From Prostheceraeus crozeri (taxonomy: Eukaryota > Platyhelminthes > Polycladida > Euryleptidae): DNA of 64,000 nucleotides. Both the position numbers and the translations under genes were made by a program. The stretch is taken from positions 124,001 through 188,000 of the forward strand of contig CAJQUW010003146.1 in NCBI GenBank assembly GCA_907163375.1, given 5' to 3'. The notes beneath the pieces are model-generated. The model saw only the letters and a list, made by a program, of their open reading frames with translations, did not search any database and was not told the DNA's origin. This document shows positions 49,313 to 56,177 of the stretch, in pieces; positions within the stretch are counted from its first letter, which is position 1; each line of letters begins with the position of its first letter.

Positions 49313-49861
49313 GCTTCTATCATCATTTTTATGGATTGTGAGGGTGAACCTGTACAGGAGCTCAGTGCTATTGCTATGAACAATTGGACATATCAGATTG
49401 TCAGTGTCTATCATCAACATGCCAACTGCAATCCCAATGTTGATCAATGGGCGAGAAAACACATTCATGGACTTAATCTGAAATATTTGCAAGACTATGG
49501 CTTTTCTTGTGAGAGTGCTCTTCTTATTGACTTTAAACGATGGTTAGCTGCTTTCAATGTTATACGCATCTTTTGTAATAATCCTGGTAAGGAGAGGAAA
49601 GTATTTCCCAATCTAATCATTGATGACATTTTGCTCCCACCTTGGGATAGTAGAGTGAATCAACATTATCATGAAGTCACGAAACGTTTTAAGGATTTGT
49701 GTGTTCCTATTTTGTCTGTTCGTTGTAGTAGCTACGTTCATAACCAATGCTTCTTTCCTCCTTACCTCAGCACTGCCAAAGTCCTGTATGGTTATCATTG
49801 CTCGCTGTATGATAGTTACCAGCTGTATCTATTTTATCTCTTTCAAACCATTGATTTATAA
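49313..49861 (+). CDS. DEDDh-like 3'-5' exonuclease candidate
   Basis: The first ATG is at 49331, but a good splice acceptor (TTTCCGTTTTAG) ends at 49312. The frame from 49313 is open in phase 0, so the mature N-terminus may be M-A-S-I-I-I-F-M-D joined from the leader exon at 48344. Counting from 49331, the candidate catalytic residues are D2 and E4 (MDCEGEPVQELSAIA, motif I), a position in CNNPGKER (82-89) where motif II would lie but with N for D, and H156/D161 in YHCSLYDSY (the H-x4-D of motif III). KHIHGLNLKYL is also typical of RNase-T/DnaQ-like folds. Such an exonuclease could process replication ends or RNA. The substitution in motif II leaves activity open. Confidence 0.45.
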   Translation, partial: ASIIIFMDCEGEPVQELSAIAMNNWTYQIVSVYHQHANCNPNVDQWARKHIHGLNLKYLQDYGFSCESALLIDFKRWLAAFNVIRIFCNNPGKERKVFPNLIIDDILLPPWDSRVNQHYHEVTKRFKDLCVPILSVRCSSYVHNQCFFPPYLSTAKVLYGYHCSLYDSYQLYLFYLFQTIDL

Positions 49862-49921
49862 TGCATGCTTGTTCTTTTCATGTTGTTTTCATGCAATGGC
49901 TGGGTTAGATAAAGGGCGATC

Positions 49922-50332
49922 ATGTCTTTCTCAAACAACTGCGGAACATTACATTTTCATAGGCAAAGTTTAAAAGGAGCTGTTCAAGATTATGTGATAA
50001 ATTTTCATAAAGATGAGACCGACATCGAAGCAGTGGTTGATCATGCTAGCACTCTATTTCTAGAGTTAATGAATACATTCTCTGATAGCATTGTCATGGC
50101 GCGATTAGTTGCGAAAATTAAGTTTAGTCATTTTGGAAAGGAAGAGGTGGAAAGTCGCTCTTTCCATTTTGCTTCTTATTCAATGGAAGTGGTAGATCAC
50201 CCCGAAGAATTTTTTAAAAGACATATGATAAAAATTGCTGAACGTCTTAATGCATTTAACCATCATGGTAGCAGTCTAGTGATTGAAGCGATTTCAGATA
50301 TTCACATTCAACTTTCCATAAAGAAAAATTGA
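49922..50332 (+). CDS. Stand-alone homologue of the polymerase N-terminal domain
   Basis: A 136-residue protein beginning MSFSNNCGTLHFHRQSLKGA. Its ending, RLNAFNHHGSSLVIEAISDI, has the F...GSS/W...I pattern seen at the N-terminus of many invertebrate Polinton-type B polymerases. The element's own polymerase has the corresponding block near 63.9-63.7 kb (VDKFNQRDSALIFDGVDSAI). The middle (FHFASYSMEVVDHPEEFFKR) also aligns in style with FHVPSSSATEVVDCESW of the polymerase. It is therefore probably a duplicated, free-standing version of that domain; its job is unknown. Its stop overlaps the start region of the next gene. Confidence 0.4.
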   Translation: MSFSNNCGTLHFHRQSLKGAVQDYVINFHKDETDIEAVVDHASTLFLELMNTFSDSIVMARLVAKIKFSHFGKEEVESRSFHFASYSMEVVDHPEEFFKRHMIKIAERLNAFNHHGSSLVIEAISDIHIQLSIKKN

Positions 50333-50334
50333 AA

Positions 50335-50658
50335 ATGCAGTGGTATTTGATTGTAGCACAACTGGTTTTCGAGCTATGTCTGCTCACTCTCGAAGTATAT
50401 TCCTTCTGTACATGCGTCTATTATTTAGAAAAGGCTAGCAAATTCATATCTTCAAAAAGACTTGCTATAGACATCAGTAACGGTGAAACTATGTGTTGTG
50501 ATGTATGTAAGCGAAAGGATGGAAATGAAAAGCGCATCTTCAAGAGATGTAAGCACGCTTTTTGTCAACGCTGTTTCATACGTAATTGCATTCAACTTTG
50601 CCAATGTAACCACTGTGACATTGCTCATTTCGAGTGTCACTTATGTCGCAATAGTTAG
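50335..50658 (+). CDS. Membrane-anchored RING finger protein
   Basis: From ATG 50335, 107 residues. Residues 1-30 are hydrophobic (WYLIVAQLVFELCLLTLEVY), a likely signal anchor. The second half carries a RING pattern: CDVC, ten residues, C-x-H-x2-C-x2-C (CKHAFCQRC), then CNHC, with a further C-x2-C at the end (ECHLC). RING proteins usually act as E3 ubiquitin ligases; a virus-like element might use one to modify host proteins or in particle budding, but this is inference. It begins two bases after the upstream stop codon and is followed by the peptide-precursor gene 107 bp later. Confidence 0.55.
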   Translation: MQWYLIVAQLVFELCLLTLEVYSFCTCVYYLEKASKFISSKRLAIDISNGETMCCDVCKRKDGNEKRIFKRCKHAFCQRCFIRNCIQLCQCNHCDIAHFECHLCRNS

Positions 50659-50765
50659 TACCTATGCAAATGTGGTAAAGATAGGTTTTAGCAAAGACTA
50701 ACACGGAAAATGGCGAAACTAAAAAGTCTTCAAAGTTTTCTTCAGCCATTCAAGCTCTCCGACGA

Positions 50766-51053
50766 ATGAAAGCAAATCAGCGATACAATGCTATACGACA
50801 TGCTAACGATAAATTCATTCGTGAAATTATTTCTCATGTGAGAAAGTTGAGGACGAAGAAATTAGCGCCAAAACAACGAAAGTTACTTAAGCGATATGCC
50901 ACAAAATTGCGTTTCATCTCCAATCCTAAAGTCACCCTTCAAAGAAAGAGGAAAACTCTAACACAAAAGGGCGGTTTCCTTTCAGCAATACTTCCAATGT
51001 TAGCTCCTGTCGTGGGCAACCTATTGGGTAATATCTTTGGCTCTAAGCGTTAA
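50766..51053 (+). CDS. GG-motif virion peptide precursor, basic with hydrophobic tail
   Basis: 95 residues from ATG 50766. Residues 1-65 are rich in lysine and arginine. Then comes TQKGG (66-70), which looks like a cleavage site for an adenain-like protease, and an amphipathic or hydrophobic tail, FLSAILPMLAPVVGNLLGNI. This is the layout of the small membrane-active or core peptides (pX/melittin-like) of adintoviruses and adenoviruses. The frame stays open upstream to 50685 without an ATG, so a longer form made by splicing cannot be excluded. An overlapping 19-codon frame from 50710 ends on the start codon (GAATGA). A shared motif with the 53697-54152 protein supports a structural role. Confidence 0.6.
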   Translation: MKANQRYNAIRHANDKFIREIISHVRKLRTKKLAPKQRKLLKRYATKLRFISNPKVTLQRKRKTLTQKGGFLSAILPMLAPVVGNLLGNIFGSKR

Positions 51054-51084
51054 TTATGCAAATGTTGAGTCTCAAAGTAATAAA

Positions 51085-51697
51085 ATGGATTTCAGACTTC
51101 AATGTGATAAAGTTCTGACTGTATCAGGTCCATCTCATGCAGGTAAAACTGTTTTCACGCTGAATTTATTGGATAAAAGAAGGGAGTTGTTTAAGGAACC
51201 TATCAATCGAGTGATTTGGTGTTATGGTATTTATCAACCGTCGTTGTTTCAGGAATTGCAAAGTCGCAACTTTATTCGACATGAAGGATGCAGTGGATAA
51301 ACTTCAGTCTAATGATGTTGTTGTATTGGATGATTTATTAAAAGAAAGTAAGAATTCAAAAGATGTTACAGATATGTTCACTCGCGCAGCACACCATAAA
51401 AGGTGCTTTATCATCTATATCACACAAAATTTGTTTCCTGATGGAAAAGAAGCTCGTACACGAAACCTGAATACACACTATTATGCTATTTTCAAGAATC
51501 CGCGAGATAAAAGTCAATTTGAAATTTTAGCGCGACAAGTTGCACCCAGAGGATCAAAAGCCTTAATTGAAATTTTTCAAGCAGCTACTGAAAAACCACA
51601 CGGTTACTTATTCATTGACTTTACGCAAGAGTGTCCGGAAGAATTTAGATTTCGAAGTGATATTTTGAAAACTCCCATGATTATCTACAAACTATGA
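51085..51697 (+). pseudogene. FtsK/HerA-like DNA-packaging ATPase, frameshifted
   Basis: The likely start is ATG 51085 (MDFRLQ), the usual opening close to the Walker A loop. Walker A is GPSHAGKT at residues 15-22, and Walker B is VVVLDDLL in another frame near nt 51316-51339. Downstream, the FIIYITQN and AIFKNPRDKSQF blocks match packaging ATPases of Polintons and adintoviruses, which pump DNA into preformed capsids. The first frame stops at 51300, while the second is open from before 51224, so a single small indel around 51270-51295 disables the gene. Its end overlaps the next ATG by four bases (ATGA). Confidence 0.85.
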
Positions 51698-52386
51698 GTT
51701 CTTATTCTCGCATAATTGTTATTCCTCAGGATGAATATGTACAATTGACTGCCATGCAGCAAGTAAAGCAACCTCTTGCAAATCAAATGTATAGGAAAGA
51801 AATAGATTATCAGCAAAATGTTCACATCAAAGATCCACATCGTGCTGTATTATTACAATCGGAAACTGTTGAGCAATTGAAAAACTTGAAGAATAAGATG
51901 CGTGACTCTGTATCGACTGCTACACCTTTAGCATCTCGCGCACATGCCATATCTCTTTTCAACAGTATTGAACCCCATCTCAATGTAAATGATAGAGGAG
52001 AAATCATTACAGATGAAAATAAAGTGATTGATGCTTCACGTTATGAAGACTTGATTCAGTATGCGACACGTAGAAAGCGCCGTCAGGGCTATGTTCCACC
52101 TGGTTGGACATACTTTCTTAAACTATTGAAAAAGCATAATGTGCCAAAATTTGCTTTGAATAATGAGACATTGAAAGAACTTGATTCAACAGTGGCTACT
52201 GCTCCAATGCTTCAGACGATGAAAATGCCAACAAATTGGTTTAAGGCGTCACCTGCTACATCCCCTCCCACACTCACTAAGCAAACAAGAGGAAGAACTC
52301 GACGTAGATCTACATCGCCACTAAAACTAGTAAAAGGAAAACGTAAAACAGCTCCTCCCAGGAAATACATGTTCTCAGACTATTAA
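51694..52386 (+). CDS. Conserved virion-associated-type protein, function unknown
   Basis: 230 residues, starting on the ATGA overlap with the ATPase stop. The N-terminus (YSRIIVIPQDEYVQL) and the middle (YEDLIQYATRRKRRQGYVPPGWTYF) recall a protein commonly found between ATPase and integrase genes in invertebrate Polinton-like elements. The C-terminus is low-complexity and basic (TRGRTRRRSTSP, KGKRKTAPPRKY), suggesting nucleic-acid binding or a location inside the particle. No enzymatic motif is visible. The frame is intact. Confidence 0.5.
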   Translation: MSSYSRIIVIPQDEYVQLTAMQQVKQPLANQMYRKEIDYQQNVHIKDPHRAVLLQSETVEQLKNLKNKMRDSVSTATPLASRAHAISLFNSIEPHLNVNDRGEIITDENKVIDASRYEDLIQYATRRKRRQGYVPPGWTYFLKLLKKHNVPKFALNNETLKELDSTVATAPMLQTMKMPTNWFKASPATSPPTLTKQTRGRTRRRSTSPLKLVKGKRKTAPPRKYMFSDY

Positions 52387-52387
52387 T

Positions 52388-52570
52388 ATGAAGCAGATGT
52401 GTTGCTTGCCATGTAATGAGCCGCCAGAGGTGAATGTCGTTGTCACTTGCACTTGCTGCGCCAGCTCTCATAATGAAACCCCTAAGCAATGTGAACACGA
52501 TCGCAAAACCGCTAAAGCTAAATGCTGCAGTTGTTGTAAATGTAGAAAGGCAAGAAAGCAAAAAAGATGA
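52388..52570 (+). CDS. Cysteine-rich 60-residue protein
   Basis: Twelve cysteines in 60 residues, clustered as CC-x2-C, C-x-CC and CC-x-CC-x-C, with a basic tail (KCRKARKQKR). It starts two bases after the previous stop and its own stop overlaps the integrase start (ATGA), so it is tightly packed in the cluster. It could be a zinc- or metal-binding peptide. I do not recognise a family. Confidence 0.45.
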   Translation: MKQMCCLPCNEPPEVNVVVTCTCCASSHNETPKQCEHDRKTAKAKCCSCCKCRKARKQKR

Positions 52571-53655
52571 GAAGGAGGAAAAAGAGTCAGTCGTCATCGA
52601 CTGAACGTTTGAAATCAATCTATTATGATGTAAAACATCCGGCAGGATTTGCATCTATCAAGAAATTATCAAAAGCGAGTGATCTTCCACAATCACAAGT
52701 GAAACGATGGTTAAAGGGTCAAGCTACCTATACACTCCACAAACAAGCGAAAAAGAAGTACCGCACCCGCCATTATATTGTTCATGACATCGATGAACAG
52801 TGGCAAGCAGATTTGTGCGATGTCGCCTCCATTTCAAAACATAACTCGGGCAATAATTTTATTTTAACCGTCATTGATATTTTCTCGCGTTATGCGTGGG
52901 CTCAACCTTTAAAAACTAACGAAGGGAAAGGAGTAGCAAAATCATTCCAAACAATTTTTCGAGAAGGTCGGATTCCAAAAAGAATTCAGAGTGATCAAGG
53001 AAAAGAGTTTGAAAATCAGCATGTGAGAAGATTATTTGAGAGGCATGACATTGAGTTGTTTAGTGTAAAGAGTGCTTATAAAGCTGCACTCGTTGAACGT
53101 TTTAATCGCACATTAAAAAATCGCTTGTGGCGACATTTTACTGCGAACTTGACACAAAATTGGACAAAGGTTCTACAAGATACACTGCATGCATACAATC
53201 ACTCTATCCATCGTTCTATTGGACTCAGGCCAGTAGATGTAAATGCTGACAATGTAGATAAAGTGCGCGAATCATTCCAACGTAAACGCACTCATGTGAA
53301 AAGTGATGTGAAAATTGGTGATAAAGTTCGTATCTCAAAAGTGAAAAGTGTTTTTGCTAAAGGGTACCTTCCGAATTGGACAGAGGAGGTATTTACAGTA
53401 TCAAGGATTAATCAAAAAGACTCTCCGACCACCTACAAGTTGAAAGATTACGATAATGAAGAAATTGAGGGTAGCTTTTACCGCGATGAGATTGAGGTAG
53501 TCACTGAAAGTGAAACATATTTGGTAGAGAAAATCATTCGATGTAAAAAACGGCAAGGTGAAGAATGGTGTCTTGTTAAATGGACTGGTTATCCTTCAAG
53601 TATGAACTCTTGGATGCGTCGTGCCGACATCTTTCATCTAAGTGATCGACAGTGA
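52567..53655 (+). CDS. Polinton-type integrase (rve, DDE) with C-terminal chromodomain
   Basis: 362 residues and intact. The N-terminal region (about 12-60) is helix-turn-helix-like (LSKASDLPQSQVKRWLKG). The retroviral-type catalytic core has D82 (WQADLCD), D143 (IQSDQGKEF) and E177 (LVERFNR), a D-x60-D-x33-E spacing. Residues 318-357 form a chromodomain (YLVEKIIRCKKRQGEEWCLV, then KWTGYPSSMNSW) that may steer integration to marked chromatin. It resembles the transposon-derived C. elegans protein F54H12.3. It would insert the element's linear DNA into host chromosomes. All three acidic catalytic residues are present. Confidence 0.93.
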   Translation: MRRRKKSQSSSTERLKSIYYDVKHPAGFASIKKLSKASDLPQSQVKRWLKGQATYTLHKQAKKKYRTRHYIVHDIDEQWQADLCDVASISKHNSGNNFILTVIDIFSRYAWAQPLKTNEGKGVAKSFQTIFREGRIPKRIQSDQGKEFENQHVRRLFERHDIELFSVKSAYKAALVERFNRTLKNRLWRHFTANLTQNWTKVLQDTLHAYNHSIHRSIGLRPVDVNADNVDKVRESFQRKRTHVKSDVKIGDKVRISKVKSVFAKGYLPNWTEEVFTVSRINQKDSPTTYKLKDYDNEEIEGSFYRDEIEVVTESETYLVEKIIRCKKRQGEEWCLVKWTGYPSSMNSWMRRADIFHLSDRQ

Positions 53656-53696
53656 TTCATGCAAAGTTGTAACTAACAATGTTTAGGGTTTGAGCT

Positions 53697-54152
53697 ATGA
53701 ATCCAACTGCCTCATTTTATTCACGACCCTCCTATGTAAGTGGTGGAGGACAAATTTACATCGGCGCTCGCCGCCAACGTGGAGGTAGCATACTTGGCGC
53801 ACTGAAATATGTTGTAGCACCTCTCATATCCAATGTCGATAGATCTTTAAAACGAAATGTTTTAAGTAATGCCGTTGGCTTTGCTGGTGATGTTGCTAGT
53901 GATCTTTCCAGAGGTAGAAGTTTTAAGAGCAGTTTGTTGAATCGTGGGAAGGAACGCGGTTTAAAAATATTGAAGCAGACCTTTGCTGGTGTTACTCAAG
54001 GAAAGAAATCACCTAAACGAATGAAAAAAGGAAGGAGGAAACATCGCGGAGCTGGTAAGGTGCGATCTTCAGTCAAAAGGCATTCACGCAAACGTCGCAG
54101 AGGCTCTAATCATTCATCAGGCGCTAAACGACGACGCTGCCATAACTTCTAA
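53697..54152 (+). CDS. GG-motif virion core/membrane protein precursor (adenovirus pVI/pX-like)
   Basis: 151 residues. Residues 15-30 contain glycine pairs (SGGGQIYIGARRQRGG) that look like protease sites. They are followed by an amphipathic helix SILGALKYVVAPLISNVDRS and then a very basic C-terminal half (KKSPKRMKKGRRKHRG, VKRHSRKRRRGS) suited to DNA condensation. This combines features of adenoviral protein VI and core proteins and is common just before the capsid gene in related elements. It ends two bases before the capsid ATG. Exact cleavage sites are inferred. Confidence 0.6.
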   Translation: MNPTASFYSRPSYVSGGGQIYIGARRQRGGSILGALKYVVAPLISNVDRSLKRNVLSNAVGFAGDVASDLSRGRSFKSSLLNRGKERGLKILKQTFAGVTQGKKSPKRMKKGRRKHRGAGKVRSSVKRHSRKRRRGSNHSSGAKRRRCHNF

Positions 54153-54154
54153 TC

Positions 54155-55267
54155 ATGGAGTGTAAAACTTCCGGGTTTTGTTTGTTTGATCAACAAGCCA
54201 TACAGACAGATATTCTTAGTTCAAGTATTGTAGATTATCAGCCTCGAACAGCTGAGAATGCTGGCCCCATTGAATTTGTTATTCCTGGTGGTAGTGATGA
54301 CTACATAGATTTGAGTTATGCGATGGTTGATTTGAGGTTTAGAATTCAGCAAGCAGATGGAACTGCTATTGACGATACACATAAAGTTGGGCTGAACAAT
54401 TTACCATTGACTACATTACTTCGCGATGTTTCTCTAACGATTGGAGAGCAGCAGGTGGAAGGTGGTCAAAGCGATTATCCCTATAAATCATATTTCAATC
54501 ATGTATCACAGTTTCATCCAGCAGCACAAAAAAGTCATATGGAAGCCATGGGATGGTACAGAGATGAAGCAGGAAAATTTGATGTTGAAACAAACAGTGG
54601 CTTTGTAAAGCGATCTGCTATAATTAAAGATAGTAAAGTATGTCAGCTATATGGTCCACTGAATTTAGACTTCTTTAGACAGTCAAAATTTTTACTCTGT
54701 AATACCAGCATGCGACTCAAGCTGACATTGAATAAGCCTGAATTTGCGCTGAATGCATTTGCTAAAGTTGACAATTTTAGAATTCATGTGGAAGATATTG
54801 CACTTTACATTCGTCGAGTAGTACCGAATCCAAGTGTCATTAGAGGGCATGCTGAAGGTCTTAACCGTCAAAATGCCATTTACTCCGTTCAGCATACAAA
54901 GCTTCTCACCTTTACAATTCCTAAAGATCAAAAGAGTTTCATGAAAGATGGCCTCTTTCCATCGGAAGCACCGAAGCTCCTCATGGTGGCAATGGTTGAA
55001 AATGATGCATTTAATGGTAATATAAAGAAGAATACTTTCAATTTTAAACACAATCAGTTAAGTGAAATTGCTTTACGTGTAAATGGTGTGAGTCATCGTG
55101 GTCCACCCTACAAACCAGATTTTGCTGCGGATCAATTTATGCGCAGTTATGTTGATTTTATGGATGTCTTTGGCTTTTACAATACGGATGACACCAACGG
55201 ACTCACTATGAAAGAGTTTAAGAGTGGATATACTATTTATGCATTTGATTTGACTTATTTTTTTTGA
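54155..55267 (+). CDS. Major capsid protein candidate (F54H12.2-like, double jelly-roll type)
   Basis: 370 residues and intact. The early block PIEFVIPGGSDDYIDLSYA (38-56) is the recurrent N-terminal strand pattern of jelly-roll capsid proteins in Polinton-like elements. FRQSKFLLCN and the end, NGLTMKEFKSGYTIYAFDLT, are also conserved in the widespread invertebrate F54H12.2-like family. Its place after the core-protein gene and before the protease is the usual morphogenesis order. It stops with TGA at 55265-55267, and the protease frame continues directly in the same phase. The capsid call is from gene order and sequence style; a structure prediction would settle it. Confidence 0.65.
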   Translation: MECKTSGFCLFDQQAIQTDILSSSIVDYQPRTAENAGPIEFVIPGGSDDYIDLSYAMVDLRFRIQQADGTAIDDTHKVGLNNLPLTTLLRDVSLTIGEQQVEGGQSDYPYKSYFNHVSQFHPAAQKSHMEAMGWYRDEAGKFDVETNSGFVKRSAIIKDSKVCQLYGPLNLDFFRQSKFLLCNTSMRLKLTLNKPEFALNAFAKVDNFRIHVEDIALYIRRVVPNPSVIRGHAEGLNRQNAIYSVQHTKLLTFTIPKDQKSFMKDGLFPSEAPKLLMVAMVENDAFNGNIKKNTFNFKHNQLSEIALRVNGVSHRGPPYKPDFAADQFMRSYVDFMDVFGFYNTDDTNGLTMKEFKSGYTIYAFDLTYFF

Positions 55268-55603
55268 TTTGTTATTGTGCTAAACACTCATTCGCAGAAT
55301 TTAGGCGGTGAGCATTGGAAAGCGATCTTTATTGGAGAAGACCGACGTGGTGAACTATTTGACTCTCTTGCTCAACCTCCAAATATACCAACACAGCAGT
55401 GGTTGAGAAAACATACGCGTCAATATCAGCGAAATGAACGCATACTACAACATCCACTTTCATCAACGTGTGGTGCTTTTGTACTGTACTTCATCTTAAA
55501 ACGTTTACATGTATCTCGATTTGCATCTATTATTCAAAACGTTTCATGTAATCCATCCTCTAATGAAAAAATGATTTGTAAGTTCTATCATGATTTGAAA
55601 TAA
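55268..55603 (+). CDS. Adenain-like cysteine protease, N-terminus missing
   Basis: Counting from the codon after the capsid stop: H16 (GGEHWKA), D32 (LFDSLAQ), Q61 (ILQHP) and C68 (STCGAFVLYF) give the His-Asp-Gln-Cys order of adenovirus-type maturation proteases. The usual 40-60 residues before the histidine are absent and there is no ATG in a sensible place; the only in-frame candidate is a GTG at 55277. A plausible splice acceptor with branch-like GTGCTAAAC and TTCGCAG ends at 55297, phase 0, so the N-terminus may come from another exon. Alternatives are readthrough of the capsid TGA or 5' decay. It would cleave the GG-motif precursors. Confidence 0.7.
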   Translation, partial: FVIVLNTHSQNLGGEHWKAIFIGEDRRGELFDSLAQPPNIPTQQWLRKHTRQYQRNERILQHPLSSTCGAFVLYFILKRLHVSRFASIIQNVSCNPSSNEKMICKFYHDLK

Positions 55604-55634
55604 AAACATCATGTTGGAAAAATTGTTTTTTATT
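55599..55634. terminator. Convergent poly(A) signals overlapping both stop codons
   Basis: AATAAA at 55599-55604 overlaps the protease stop on the plus strand. The inverse TTTATT at 55629-55634 overlaps the TBP-like stop on the minus strand. It separates the late-type cluster from the transcription-factor cluster. Confidence 0.65.
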
Positions 55635-56175
55635 TTACAATCCGCTGGGTACGTACATACTCAATGAGATAGTCCAGGATCACATTTGCTTGTACATGAG
55701 AGTTTAGTCCAGTAATGATCACTTTACTATTATGAAAGATTGCCACATGCACAGGTAACCAACAACTAATGAGAGCTGCAGGAAAAAGTTCGGGTTCATA
55801 ACACAAATTGTAACTGCTGGTACGAATCTTCAAAAATGATACACTTTCACTCAATTGAGTAGAGATCACCATATTGTCCACAGTCAGATTCGACATCACA
55901 CACCTCTCCCTCTTCCATATCCGACGTAGTAGTCTCTGTAGCTCTAAGCGCATTGACTGCGCCGATGAATGAGAAAGGGCGCCGAGAATCTGTACAGTCC
56001 CATTTGGGAAGAGTTGAAGATTCCGTGAATTGTTCATCTTCACCACTAACATTTGAGGACGGCCCGGGTAATACTTGCTGTTTGGAAGGTATTGGTGTAA
56101 TGTTGTGAGATCGATTTTGGTGTAGAGTCTGAAGCGACGGAGAATGTTGACGATGGTGTAGCGATGGCGCTTCAT
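55630..56175 (-). CDS. TATA-binding-protein (TBP) homologue
   Basis: 181 residues from ATG 56175, the size of a TBP core. The two-fold saddle repeat is visible. In repeat one, LPNSKYYPGRPQMLVVKM and FPNGTVQILGA correspond to the N-A-E-Y-N-P...F.SGK.V.TGA region. In repeat two, VDNMVIST (99-106) matches the QNMVGS strand, SSYNLCYEPELFPAALI (120-136) matches the YEPELFPGLI signature and KVIITGLNS (151-159) matches KVVLTGAKS. Several DNA-contacting phenylalanines appear changed. TBP nucleates RNA polymerase II pre-initiation complexes; here it could direct host polymerase to element promoters. It lies beside two PC4-like genes on the same strand. A longer, shadowing frame in another phase over 55847-56266 is not considered real. 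Confidence 0.82.
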   Translation of the reverse strand: MKRHRYTIVNILRRFRLYTKIDLTTLHQYLPNSKYYPGRPQMLVVKMNNSRNLQLFPNGTVQILGALSHSSAQSMRLELQRLLRRIWKRERCVMSNLTVDNMVISTQLSESVSFLKIRTSSYNLCYEPELFPAALISCWLPVHVAIFHNSKVIITGLNSHVQANVILDYLIEYVRTQRIVK

Positions 56176-56177
56176 GA

